From Smittium culicis (lineage: Eukaryota; Kickxellomycota; Harpellomycetes; Harpellales; Legeriomycetaceae): a stretch of 14,198 nt of DNA. Below the pieces are notes generated by a model. The model worked only from the letters and a program-made list of their open reading frames with translations, did no database searches and had not been told where the DNA came from. Numbering within the stretch: the first letter of the stretch is position 1; each line of letters begins with the position of its first letter. The stretch is from assembly GCA_001970855.1 (NCBI GenBank), contig LSSN01001851.1, positions 1-14,198 on the forward strand, given 5' to 3'. Below are positions 1-8,143 of this stretch, in pieces. The translations under genes and the position numbers were made by a program.

Positions 1-297
1 TACATAATTGTCCATATCAATAGTCATGATTTTTTTGTTTATCTGTGGTTTAAATTTGGTTGTGACCTTCTTGAGGTCGACATCCCTAGGATATTTAGTA
101 TCTTTACGACTATATACTTCATTTTAGTTCTTTTAGTAGTCTTCGCTTTTTACAGCGTCACTAAATAACAGCCTTGAGATCTTAATAGGCTTTCTTATAA
201 CCATAGCTGGTAAATTAAAGCTTTTTTTTTTCTGGCTTTTTGTGATTTTAGTGATTTTTTTGTTTTTATTTATGCAGTAATTATTTTGTGCTGCAAA
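1..297 (-). pseudogene. Broken coding frame, possibly the N-terminal part of a family B DNA polymerase; runs off the left edge
   Basis: One minus-strand frame reads from just after a TAA (298-300) to the window edge and is broken only by two TAA codons (133-135, 124-126). Its upper part is Lys-rich and crosses an A10 run (222-231). Then come FNLPAMVIRKPIKISRLLF and, after the stops, VYSRKDTKYPRDVDLKKV. It ends in KKIMTIDMDNYV at the edge. That last stretch has the hydrophobic-T-hydrophobic-D-hydrophobic-acid pattern seen at the Exo I motif (ITLDIET-like) of protein-primed, linear-plasmid-type family B DNA polymerases, with Asp where Glu is usual. Coding character is supported by the mixed, less AT-rich codons. 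The polymerase identity is inference from one motif. The rest of the protein would lie left of the window. A neighbouring frame (270-359) is also open, so an upstream frameshift is possible. Confidence 0.33.
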
Positions 298-890
298 TTA
301 GTTGAAATCGCCAAATTAATTGAATTCGATCGATTCCGCACTTTTTTGTTGAAAATTGACTAATTAAAAGACGTGCTCCGAGCTTGGACGCTCAGAGTTT
401 AATTGCCAAGGTTATACTTATCCTAGGAGCCTGAAATATATACAAAACTGTAGCTCTTGACGAGACGCACAATATTGTATTAATAAGTCAGAGTCTCTGG
501 ACAATGAGTTTAGTGCCAAAATATGCTTTTTTGGCGTAAATTTTCTCTGTGACTAAGATCGGGGATCTTGATCGTGGCTAAAAAAAAATTTTTTTTTAGT
601 GTATATATTTTTTACTTAACGTTTACTCCTGACCGTAAGGTTTCTTTTGTATCCAAAAATGTCTCCAGATTTGAATTTAAACAGGTCTGTTTTGGAGTAT
701 TTAATCGTACTCTTGATTTGAGCACTTAACTTTACTAACTTTACTTAAAATTTGAATATATTTTTCGTACTTTCACCATAAAGTAGCTCTTGACGAGCTA
801 AACAATATACGATTACAATGTTGAAGTCGTTAGACTTGAGGTTTGATAGTTTAAAGATCCTTTATTTTATAAAAAACTTGAAAAAATAAA
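298..890. other. AT-rich spacer with palindromes and a short spaced repeat
   Basis: No gene is supported here. An imperfect hairpin lies at 376-397 (CTCCGAGC, six-base loop, GCTCAGAG, one mismatch). A perfect inverted repeat AAGATC-GGG-GATCTT lies at 555-569. A perfect 22-base palindrome, CT-A9-T9-AG, lies at 578-599. The 14-mer TAGCTCTTGACGAG occurs at 451-464 and again at 784-797, each time followed within a few bases by ACAATAT, so the two are probably diverged copies of a slightly longer repeat. Short open frames exist near 270-400 but cannot be told apart from chance. Confidence 0.6.
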
Positions 891-1069
891 AGTGTAAACT
901 ATAAGAGCATAAAAATTTATTAATAATTCTCTGCGATCTTATTGACACGTTTGAAAAGAAAAAATTTTCCAAGTGAGAGAAGTGTAAACTATAAGAGTAT
1001 AAAAATTTATTAAAAATTCTCTGCGATCTTATTGACACGTTTGAAAAGAAAAAATTCCCAAGTGAGAGA
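891..1069. repeat. Tandem direct duplication, two units of about 90 bp
   Basis: Unit 1 is 891-980 (90 nt) and unit 2 is 981-1069 (89 nt), joined head to tail without a spacer. Both begin AGTGTAAACTATAAGAG and end AAGTGAGAGA. They differ by a C/T change, a T/A change and a small change in the TTTTCC versus TTCCC tract, so the duplication is recent or maintained. The unit contains TCTGCGATCTTATTGACACG but no obvious open frame. It lies downstream of the 3' end of FOX2, and its function is unknown. Confidence 0.95.
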
Positions 1070-1521
1070 GGTTTTTAATGGCTAATTCCAGAAAAAAAGC
1101 TTAGGGAAGAGAGAGATGCATTATATTGATTTTTTTTTTTAATCATTGTGGCTAGCGCAGAATCGAGAATGTTAAAAAAGTGCTATTAAAGAATATATAA
1201 TTGCACTTTAGCTTCAATCAGGTGAAAATCGATTAGCGACATATACTAATTCACATAAGAAAAAAAAAAACATGAATACTATTTTCTATTTATTAACAGT
1301 CTGAAATAATGGTCAGAATGACAAAATGTCTCAACAGAGGAAAAAAATGGTTTATTAAACTATCTTATTTAAATGGTAAAAATGAATAAACAAGTTTAAA
1401 TCAATAAATATAAAAAAAAAAGCTAGTGTGTTATATTATAATTTTAGAGTTAGACATTGAGGGAGATGATTGATAATTTGGTTGATGTGGAGGATGAGGA
1501 CAAATTGAAAACTTAAATTGT
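1070..1521. other. AT-rich region downstream of FOX2, probably its 3' UTR and spacer
   Basis: No coding frame is supported. On the minus strand the first bases after the FOX2 stop are pyrimidine-rich and mixed (about 1440-1510). They are followed by A/T-rich sequence, with a T10 tract at 1409-1418 read on that strand, where a poly(A) site could lie. No clear canonical AATAAA signal decides the 3' end. The rest (1070-1400) is low-complexity A/T. Confidence 0.5.
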
Positions 1522-4438
1522 TTATAAGTTTGATTTGGCAACAGAGATTTTGGCGGGCTCGCTGAATTCGGCAACTGCGTTTGAAATAACAGTGATGTTT
1601 CTTTCAACTACTTTAGCAGAGAACAAGACGCGATTAGGGTTGGACTTGTCGATCCACATGTTAGTTTGGATGGTTTCTCCTGGATAAACGGGAGAGCTGA
1701 ATCTGACTTTGAGAGATCTCAGTTTTCTTGGATCACCACCAGCCATACCGTTTACCAAGTGTCTTGAAGCGAATCCCATGGAGCACAATCCGTGTAGGAT
1801 TGGGTCTTTGAAGTTACCCTTGGCTGCCATTTCAGGGTCAATGTGTAGAGGGTTGTAATCACCTGATAGGCGGTATACAGCAGCTTGGTCAGGGCTGATT
1901 CTTTGGCTGATAGTATTATCAGGTGATGATTTTGGAGATTCAGCAGTGATCAAAGAAACTGGGAGTCTAGATGCAGCTGGTGCACGTTTGTAACCCAAGA
2001 CCTTGCTAAAGCCACCAATGCCTCTGATGAAGGAGGTAGATTCGCATTCAGCAATAAGTTTATTGTTACTCTTGTCAACAAGGGATATCCTCATTGTAAC
2101 TGCAGCACCTTTAACTTTATCAGCAATATCAACTATTTGAGGAGTACAAACAAGAGTAGCAGATGTTGGGAATTCACTGTGCATAACAACAGATTGTTCT
2201 CCGTGTAGCAACATCATAGGGTGGAATTTAGGGATGAATTGCTCGTAGTTAGCTTTGACGAAGAAGGCAGGGATAACAGCAAAAGTTGGGAAGGTTTGGA
2301 AATTTGGAGATAGCTCATAAACAATGTTCAAGTCTCTTCTAGAGGCACCAATTCCAACGGCATACAACATGACGTCGCGTTGAGTGTAAGTGAATTCAGT
2401 TGGCTCAAATTTATAGTTACGGGCAGCCAAAACGTCAACAACTTTAGTGTCTGGGCTTGGAAGCTTTGAGGCAAACTGTGGATTAAGCTTAAGAATTTGT
2501 GGGATGTATTCTTGCACATTTTGAGCATTGTTAGCAACGTGGTGGGCTCTTCCATCTTCAAAGTTGTGGATAACGCTGAACTTATCTCTGACGGCCTCGA
2601 TTGTCAAATTCTCGTCTTGAGGGAAAGTGTAACCACCAGATCGCTGGCGGCGGACTCTACCTCCCCAGCATGAACCGACCTGGTAAAAGTTTCCTGAGTC
2701 CTTGCACGAGTTGTGGCATAGGAAAAGAACAAATGGTGCGACATAGTCTGGCTTGAAGAGTTCAACGAGTTCTTTTGGCAAGATGGTAGCAGTCATAGCA
2801 GTTCCTGCATTTGGAGCAAGAGCGTTGACCCTGATGTTGTATTTAGAACCTTCGATAGCCAAAACATTAGTGAATCCGAGCATAGCAGCTTTCATTGATG
2901 AGTAGTTAGCTTGGCCGAAGTTACCATATAGACCAACAGTTGAGCTTGTGTTGATGATGGATCCGCTCTTTTGCTTGACGAAGTGAGGCCATGCAGCCTT
3001 TGTGGTTTTGTAGGTACCATACAAGTGTACTCTATAGACTTGGTCCCATTCTTGTTCAGTCATGTTGATGAAAGACTTGTCGCGAAGAATACCGGCGTTG
3101 TTGATCAAAATATCAATTCTACCGAATGAATTGATGGCTGTTTGGACAATACGGTCACCATCTTCGACGGAGTTATAGTCAGCAACGGCTTGACCACCAG
3201 CAGCTTTGATTTCTTGTACTACCAAATCAGCGGCTCTTTGGCCGGAAGGTGATTTTCCGACATCGTTAACAACGACCTTGGCGCCATAACGAGCCAACAT
3301 CAAACTGTATTGTCTTCCTAGACCATTACCTGCACCAGTCACAATGGCGACATTTCCGTCGTATCTGAGCTCAGGGCCTTGTGGATTGGTGCTCATTTTA
3401 TCAGAATCTTGAGCAAATTTGATATAATCTACAGCGACTTTGTGGTTGGCGTAGACTACGTTTTTATCGAAAGAGTTGATTTCATTCCATCTATGCTTGA
3501 TTGCTGCAGGAGTGAGAGAAGAGTCTGATTTGAATAGTGCTCCTCCAGATAGTTCCCATCTGGTTGAAGCATGGAACCCACCAGCAGATTCAAAGACGCA
3601 GCCAGAGACGTTGCAGTTTTCGTTGGTGAGGTAAGCAACAATTGGTGCAACGTAGCGAGGATCATAGATGTCTAGGGCTTCTTGTGACATTGAAGTTTTA
3701 GTCATTGCGGAAGCTGCGGTTGGGACTATGGTGTTGCAAGTGATGTTGTATTTGGCACCTTCGATGCTAAGGGAGTATGAGAGACCGACAAGACCAAACT
3801 TGGCAGCACCATAGTTGCTTTGTCCAAAGTTTCCGTACATACCGCTTGTAGAAGAAGTCATGATAATTCTTCCAAACTTCTGTTTTCTCATTATTGGCCA
3901 TGCGGCAGCAGTGACTTTGTATGAGCCCTTTAAGTGGACTTGGTAAACTTGGTCCCATTCTTGATCGGTGACTTTAGAGAAAGTCTTGTCGCGCAAGTTA
4001 CCGGCATTATTGATGATGATATCAATTCTTCCATAAGCGCGCATGGCTTGTTCAACGATTCTTTCACCGTTTTCGACAGAGTCGTAGTTAGCAACAGCCT
4101 TTCCGCCTGCTTTGACTATTTCTTGAACAACAACATCAGCAGCCATAATTTTTACGTTGTTTTGGACTGAGGATCCAAAATCGTTAACAACAACCGAGGA
4201 ACCTCTAGATGCGAGCAACAAAGAGTATTGTCTACCAAGGCCTATAAAATTAATAAAGTCATGTAAATATTAGAATGAATTGTTTGCATAGATATGGTGT
4301 TGTAATAGAAAGAAAAAACAGAGCAAATCTGTTGAATAATAACAATTTTTTATAATATGTTCTATGATAAATCTTACCGCCACCTGCGCCTGTTACAATA
4401 GCAACACGACCGTCTAATCTAATCTGCTCTTCGCTCAT
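1522..4438 (-). CDS. FOX2: Peroxisomal multifunctional enzyme type 2 (2-enoyl-CoA hydratase 2 / (3R)-3-hydroxyacyl-CoA dehydrogenase), two exons
   Basis: Coding sequence is complement(join(1522..4241,4378..4438)), 926 aa, stop TAA; yeast Fox2p is about 900 aa. ATG 4438 opens MSEEQIRLDGRV, and splicing restores VTGAGGGLGRQYS. Seen: SDR domain 1 (about 9-270) with TGAGGGLG, NNAG (98-101), Ser near 150 and YGAAK (164-168); SDR domain 2 (about 313-590) with TGAGNGLG (322-329), NNAG (401-404) and YSSMK (467-471); then a linker and a hot-dog hydratase-2 domain (about 627-920) with YRLSGDYNPLHID (810-822), so the catalytic Asp/His should be D815 and H820. Known for the family: it hydrates trans-2-enoyl-CoA to (3R)-hydroxyacyl-CoA and oxidises that to 3-ketoacyl-CoA in peroxisomal beta-oxidation. 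The animal-type SCP-2 domain is absent, as in other fungal enzymes. The C-terminus AKSNL ends in a non-canonical PTS1-like SNL. No frame damage is seen and all catalytic motifs are present. A second CDS-like open frame on the other strand is only a shadow. Confidence 0.97.
4242..4377 (-). other. Spliceosomal intron of FOX2 (136 nt, phase 1)
   Basis: On the minus strand the donor is G|GTAAGA (exon 1 ends at 4378) and the acceptor is TTTTATAG|GCCTTGG (exon 2 begins at 4241). Joining the exons splits one Gly codon and rebuilds TGAGGGLGRQYS, the NAD-binding glycine-rich motif, whereas reading through hits stops at once. TTCTAAT, a plausible branch-point sequence, lies about 30 nt before the acceptor. 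The intron is much more AT-rich than the exons. Confidence 0.93.
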
Positions 4439-4759
4439 TTATAAACATAAAGTCAGAATATTAAATTTTTTATTGAGATTATTATTTCCAAAGATAAATT
4501 TTTAGCTAATTTATAGAGCGTTAAAAATTTTTTTTGTTGAAACTATTTTCTACTATCTGCAAGGGGTCAGATTTAGTGTTATTATTTGAACGAAAATTTA
4601 ATAAAATATAAGGTATAAATTAACTTGGGCTAAGACTATAACAAATTTAAGATGGTGACATGAAATAATATCGAAAAACTTGACTATCTCATGGGAGGTT
4701 TCTAAGCTCTGGTTTATATACCAAGCCTTGAATAAGTTGCTTGTAGGAATTCATATATA
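4439..4759 (-). promoter_or_regulatory. FOX2 upstream region; no specific site recognised
   Basis: This is the sequence 5' of the FOX2 start codon. The start context is AAATGAGC preceded by an A/T-rich leader. A TATA-like run (TTATATTTTATT on the minus strand, about 4595-4610) lies some 160-170 nt upstream. No oleate-response-type CGG...CCG palindrome is visible. Transcription start and control elements cannot be placed from the sequence alone. Confidence 0.35.
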
Positions 4760-4815
4760 CAGTAAAACCTCTAATATAGTAAAAGCTATAGATAACAACT
4801 CTCTAAGGTAGCAAC
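4760..4815 (+). repeat. Candidate pogo/Tc1-like terminal repeat (single end)
   Basis: After a TA dinucleotide (4758-4759) the sequence begins CAGTAAAACCTCTAATATAG. It continues with internally repeated units of about 16 nt: CTCTAATATAGTAAAAG, CTATAGATAACAACT, CTCTAAGGTAGCAACT. Pogo-superfamily elements often insert at TA, start with CAGT and have such CTCTATA-rich, internally repetitive ends. A convincing inverted partner was not found. A weak match on the opposite strand ends near 5757 (AAGGTTTTATAGTACT). This could be one end of a decayed element or a solo relic. Confidence 0.32.
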
Positions 4816-5298
4816 TTTATCAATGCTAAATCGAAAAAATATGATTTATTACTTGAAGTATATCCTATTTTTTCCAAAATGATATTTTAGTCGAATTAAA
4901 TTAAATTTGCAAGTTTTAGTAAACTTGTTTTTGAATTAGCTATTTATTTTGCTAATAATCTGGCCTATTGTCAACTGTTTTCTGAGAATTGCAAATCACA
5001 GTTATTTTTGTAAATATTAGTAAAATGAGCCAAAATATAATTTATAACATAGCAACTAAAAAACATGCAACTTGTCAAATAAAGTTTTACTTTTATTTTG
5101 TAAAATAAAATTAGATTGTTTATTTAGTAAACTAAAGTTTAACTTTTTTTTTTTGTTTACACTTCAATTCCTGAATTTTTCAAGTTTCAAATGTATATTT
5201 TATGCATTTCTCTGATAATTGCTGCGAGTTTGTTATTTATATACCCTTTAATCATCAACCATGATCTAGCCCTTTCCAATAGCTACTTGTGATTATAT
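4816..5298. other. AT-rich intergenic sequence
   Basis: Nothing coding is supported. The stretch is A/T-dominated with short homopolymers. If the neighbouring terminal repeat is real, this could be the interior of a decayed element, but no transposase frame can be read here. Confidence 0.5.
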
Positions 5299-5467
5299 CT
5301 AAAAATTAAAAAAACATAATAAAGGCTCTAGACCCCCATAGTCCTGAAGTGCATATGAGGAATTCTGAACGAAGAGAACGCTTTGTTGTAGTTTAATTTT
5401 ATTGGGGTGGGCATTCAAAAATTGCAAATATTATTGACGGAATTGAAAATGCGTCTCTATTATCCAT
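5299..5467 (-). pseudogene. Coding-like, less AT-rich island of unknown identity, minus strand, frame-broken
   Basis: From ATG 5467 the minus strand reads MDNRDAFSIPSIIFAIFECP before a TAA at 5399-5401. A neighbouring frame overlapping it reads on as KIKLQQSVLFVQNSSYALQD and GGLEPLL to a TAG at 5299-5301. Joining them needs one frameshift near 5400. The base and codon mix differs from the surrounding A/T sequence. The plus strand of 5320-5396 is also open, so the strand is not certain. No family is recognised. It may belong with the frame at 5519-5899. Confidence 0.25.
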
Positions 5468-5518
5468 CTAATTTTGAAAGTATTAATTGTTAAAAAAATA
5501 CTAGATTTTATTTGCTGT

Positions 5519-5899
5519 TTAAAAATTAAATATGTAATTCCATGTACTGTAACTCTTTATATATAAAAGTGCTCTCTTCGTAAAGAATATCCCGTATACA
5601 TATCTTATACACTCCAAGACTTGAAGGGTTAATTTGTAGCTAGTGACTTGCAAGCTAATTTTATTATAAAAAACCTCCAAAATTGAAAATTGCCTTCTGA
5701 GAGGACATTATGCCCAAAATGCTGTAAAAAAACCAGTTTCTTACTCGAAGGTTTTATAGTACTTTGTTTTTCTGTAGGTAAAAATGTAATGGGAGATAAG
5801 TGTTCTTATTGGCCAATTAAGAAATCTAGGACTGAGCCTGTCAGCAGCTACTAGTTGCATGCTCAAGATCAATCTAAAATAGATAACATTAAATTTATA
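5519..5899 (-). pseudogene. Eroded reading frame of unknown identity, minus strand
   Basis: A single minus-strand frame runs from after a TAA (5900-5902) to a TAA at 5519-5521 with only two internal stops (TAA 5741-5743 and 5708-5710). That is about 127 codons in very AT-rich DNA, where stops should be frequent. From ATG 5860 it reads MQLVAADRLSPRFLNWPIRT and continues to KYYKTFE. The last part contains CPLRRQFSILEVFYNKISL and LQVLECIRYVYG. Hydrophobic and aromatic residues are common, and no catalytic motif is recognised. It could be a decayed transposase or host gene, or a chance open frame. Confidence 0.27.
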
Positions 5900-6810
5900 T
5901 TAGCATAAAATTTGAATTAGTTCAAACCAAATTAATAATTCGTAAGCTAAGGAAAAAGTTTAATTTATTATTTAAAATTTATATGTAAAATTTAAAGAAG
6001 TGTTACTTTAAGAGACCTTATTGAAAATATAAAAATATATTCAATAAGATAAAAACAATAAAGCATAAAAAATAAATAAATAAAATAAGCTAAAATTACT
6101 AAGAACAAAATTTTCGCATTTTTTTGATAGCTTATTTTATTAAAATAAAGCCATAAAATAAAAAATAAAAAATCAGTATCCTCTAAAAAAATTAAAAAGT
6201 TTAAAAAAAGCGACTCTTTTCATATACAAATAGAAATTGTAATAAATTATCACAATTTCTGTTCAATAAAATACAGTTTCTTCAAAGCAAAAAAAATAAA
6301 CTTGGAGGAACCATCAATGGAGTCAACTACATTATCATTAATAAATACATTTTATTAGTCGACTTATATCCAAAATAAGTTCCAAATTTAATGAAAAGAT
6401 GTTTTGTAAATATTTTATGCGCTTAAAAAAGCTAACTATTATTAAACTTTAAAAATTATAACTATATATTTTTCTTTTTAGAATTAATTTTTTTACTATT
6501 GTAAATTATCTAATTCTCAAAAGTTACGCTATAGTTTTATATAAATTCACTATTAGTTTAAATATTGTATTTTTTAGTATCAAGTTTTCATCCTAATTTC
6601 TCAAAATTACTTGAAATTTTCAACGATTATTTTCTGCTGTCTAAATGATGATGATTTAATTTTTGATTTCTTCTGGTTATTTACAGTTTAGTTAATCTAT
6701 TTAATGAAAACAAATAACATAAATTCTTAGTATCAGGGTTATACTGAATATCAAATCAAGTATTTGAAAGAAAAGTAAAATTAAGCTGATATTGCTAAAA
6801 AAAATTATTA
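5900..6810. other. Very AT-rich intergenic sequence with perfect inverted repeats
   Basis: No gene is supported. Two clean inverted repeats are visible. AATAAAATAAGCTA (6079-6092) pairs with TAGCTTATTTTATT (6128-6141), 14 bp with a 35-nt loop. AGAAATTGT (6232-6240) pairs with ACAATTTCT (6252-6260), 9 bp with an 11-nt loop. Both are A/T-rich, so chance is plausible. They could fold as hairpins or act as transcript ends, but no adjacent gene needs one. Confidence 0.5.
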
Positions 6811-6921
6811 ATGTGTCGCCGAGGTTTTCTCTCCTTAGCACTATATTTCTACAACAGACTCTTGTTTTTCTGTTTATTTAATTGTGTTGTTCTAAAAAGT
6901 TTAGTGAATTGCAATATTTAA
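6811..6921 (+). CDS. Doubtful 36-aa ORF, hydrophobic
   Basis: ATG 6811 opens MCRRGFLSLALYFYNRLLFF and ends in CNI before TAA at 6919-6921. The basic start followed by a long hydrophobic stretch resembles a signal peptide or a single membrane segment. The first 50 bases (GTGTCGCCGAGG) are clearly less AT-rich than the surroundings. No homolog is recognised. It overlaps the frame used by the next small ORF and may be noise. Confidence 0.15.
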   Translation: MCRRGFLSLALYFYNRLLFFCLFNCVVLKSLVNCNI

Positions 6922-6962
6922 ACCAACTGATTTATTATGTTGATAAGATTTTATATAAACGT

Positions 6963-7145
6963 ATGTGTATATTTTTTTTTGGTGCTTTATTTTTGAGTTC
7001 AAACTACTCTGTATTATTAGCAAAATCAAAAGTAAAATGTAATGATAAAGAATATGATTTTTTTAAAGTCATTTCTTTCTTTTTTTTGTTTAACCACTTT
7101 AATATCGTGTTAAACTTGAAGAAAAAGATTTTGATATCCTCATAG
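6963..7145 (+). CDS. Doubtful 60-aa ORF with a signal-peptide-like start
   Basis: The in-frame ATG at 6963 gives MCIFFFGALFLSSNYSVLLA, then KSKVKCNDKEYDFFKV, and ends at TAG 7143-7145. The frame is also open upstream to 6882 but without another ATG. The N-terminus looks like a secretory signal with a possible cut after LLA, followed by a hydrophilic stretch with one Cys. The C-terminal part is Phe/Leu-rich and could be read-through into an intron or plain A/T sequence. The family is not recognised. It might be the first exon of a small secreted protein, or chance. Confidence 0.18.
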   Translation: MCIFFFGALFLSSNYSVLLAKSKVKCNDKEYDFFKVISFFFLFNHFNIVLNLKKKILISS

Positions 7146-8011
7146 GGTAATGCATAGAGTAATATAGTTTTGATAATTGAAAGAAAAATAATTATAATAA
7201 TATTTATAGAAATCTCATTAATAAACTGAAATCATCTTTGGCAAGATTTGTATAAAAAAATCTCTTTGTAGGTACAATTTCTCAGATTTGCAAATTTTTA
7301 ACAGTAAAAATTATATCGCTTATATAACCTTAGAAAACTGTTTATTTCATTGTGTTTAGCTGGGTTACACGTATTTTCTACGACATAAACGATAAAATTT
7401 GTCTATTTTTTATGAGATTTTTTTTATATGCGAATTAACGATTTATCGTCATTGATTAGTGAAGTTTGAATTCCAATTGTTTGCCAAAAACAATTTTTTC
7501 TCTGTTCGACTCATTTTCTAACACCTATTTTTTAATTTAAAATTTTATAGGATCACTTTTTTATATGTATGTAAAATTATTGAATAATAAAAACTTTTAA
7601 AATACAATTAATATCCTGAAGAAAAATAATAATCACAGCATAGAATTAGTTTGATGATTAACGGAAAATTTAAGCGTATCATGTAACTTTATATCATGGT
7701 ATTGAGCCAATTGTATTAATTGATAGAAAAAAATAATCAAATACGAAAATGAATAGCTAGAAAATAAAATTAATGATATTCAAATTAAATATTAATCTAT
7801 ATAATATATAATTTCGATATAATTATTAAAAATTATATCCTAAAATTGCACCATGAATCTTTAGGGAAAAAATCCTCAGTTGAATTGAGGCTGAAATAAT
7901 AAATTTTGCAAATTCTGTAGGTTCAAATTGGTTTCCAAGGAAAACTAAAATGAAAACTAAAATTTTCAATATTGTAAAAAAATTTAAAAAAAAAAGCAAG
8001 TTAACTAATTG
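7146..8011. other. Very AT-rich intergenic sequence; nothing coding seen
   Basis: Homopolymers and A/T words dominate. A small hairpin CCTCA (7874-7878) / TGAGG (7886-7890) is present. GGTTCAAATTGG near 7920 resembles a tRNA B box but lacks a cloverleaf around it. No ORF, promoter or repeat family is supported. Confidence 0.5.
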
Positions 8012-8143
8012 ATGAAAAAGGAAATTTTATCTTTATTGATGAAGTTATTCTAAAAAATATGCGGAATTGATGAAGAAGATGTTAATCCCCCTTATCATTC
8101 AGACTTTTATTCGTCAGAATAAAGTTCTTCTGAAGCTAGCTAA
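8012..8143 (+). pseudogene. Short broken coding-like fragment with an acidic, Ser-rich stretch
   Basis: ATG 8012 reads MKKEILSLLMKLF, stop (TAA 8051-8053), then KICGIDEEDVNPPYHSDFYS and SE, stop (8120-8122), then SSSEAS, stop (8141-8143), all in one frame. The DEED...YHSDFYSSE composition stands out from the A/T background and resembles the acidic leaders found before the catalytic domain of several transposase families, including piggyBac-like ones. That match is compositional only. A different frame (AELMKKMLIPLIIQTFIRQN...) is also open over 8060-8200, so the reading frame itself is not secure. Confidence 0.2.

Noticed and set aside
891..1069. CRISPR-like array
   Set aside because: Only two abutting long units with no spacer, in a eukaryotic context.
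2328..4170. Further open frames inside the FOX2 region on both strands
   Set aside because: All lie within the FOX2 coding sequence, which has full-length domain support; they are shadow frames.
5541..5580. Second pogo-like end (CTGTAACTCTTTATATATAAAAG)
   Set aside because: It has the same orientation as the 4760 candidate, so it cannot be its inverted partner, and the similarity is mostly A/T.
7910..7935. tRNA B-box-like GGTTCAAATTGG
   Set aside because: No acceptor stem, A box or cloverleaf could be built around it.
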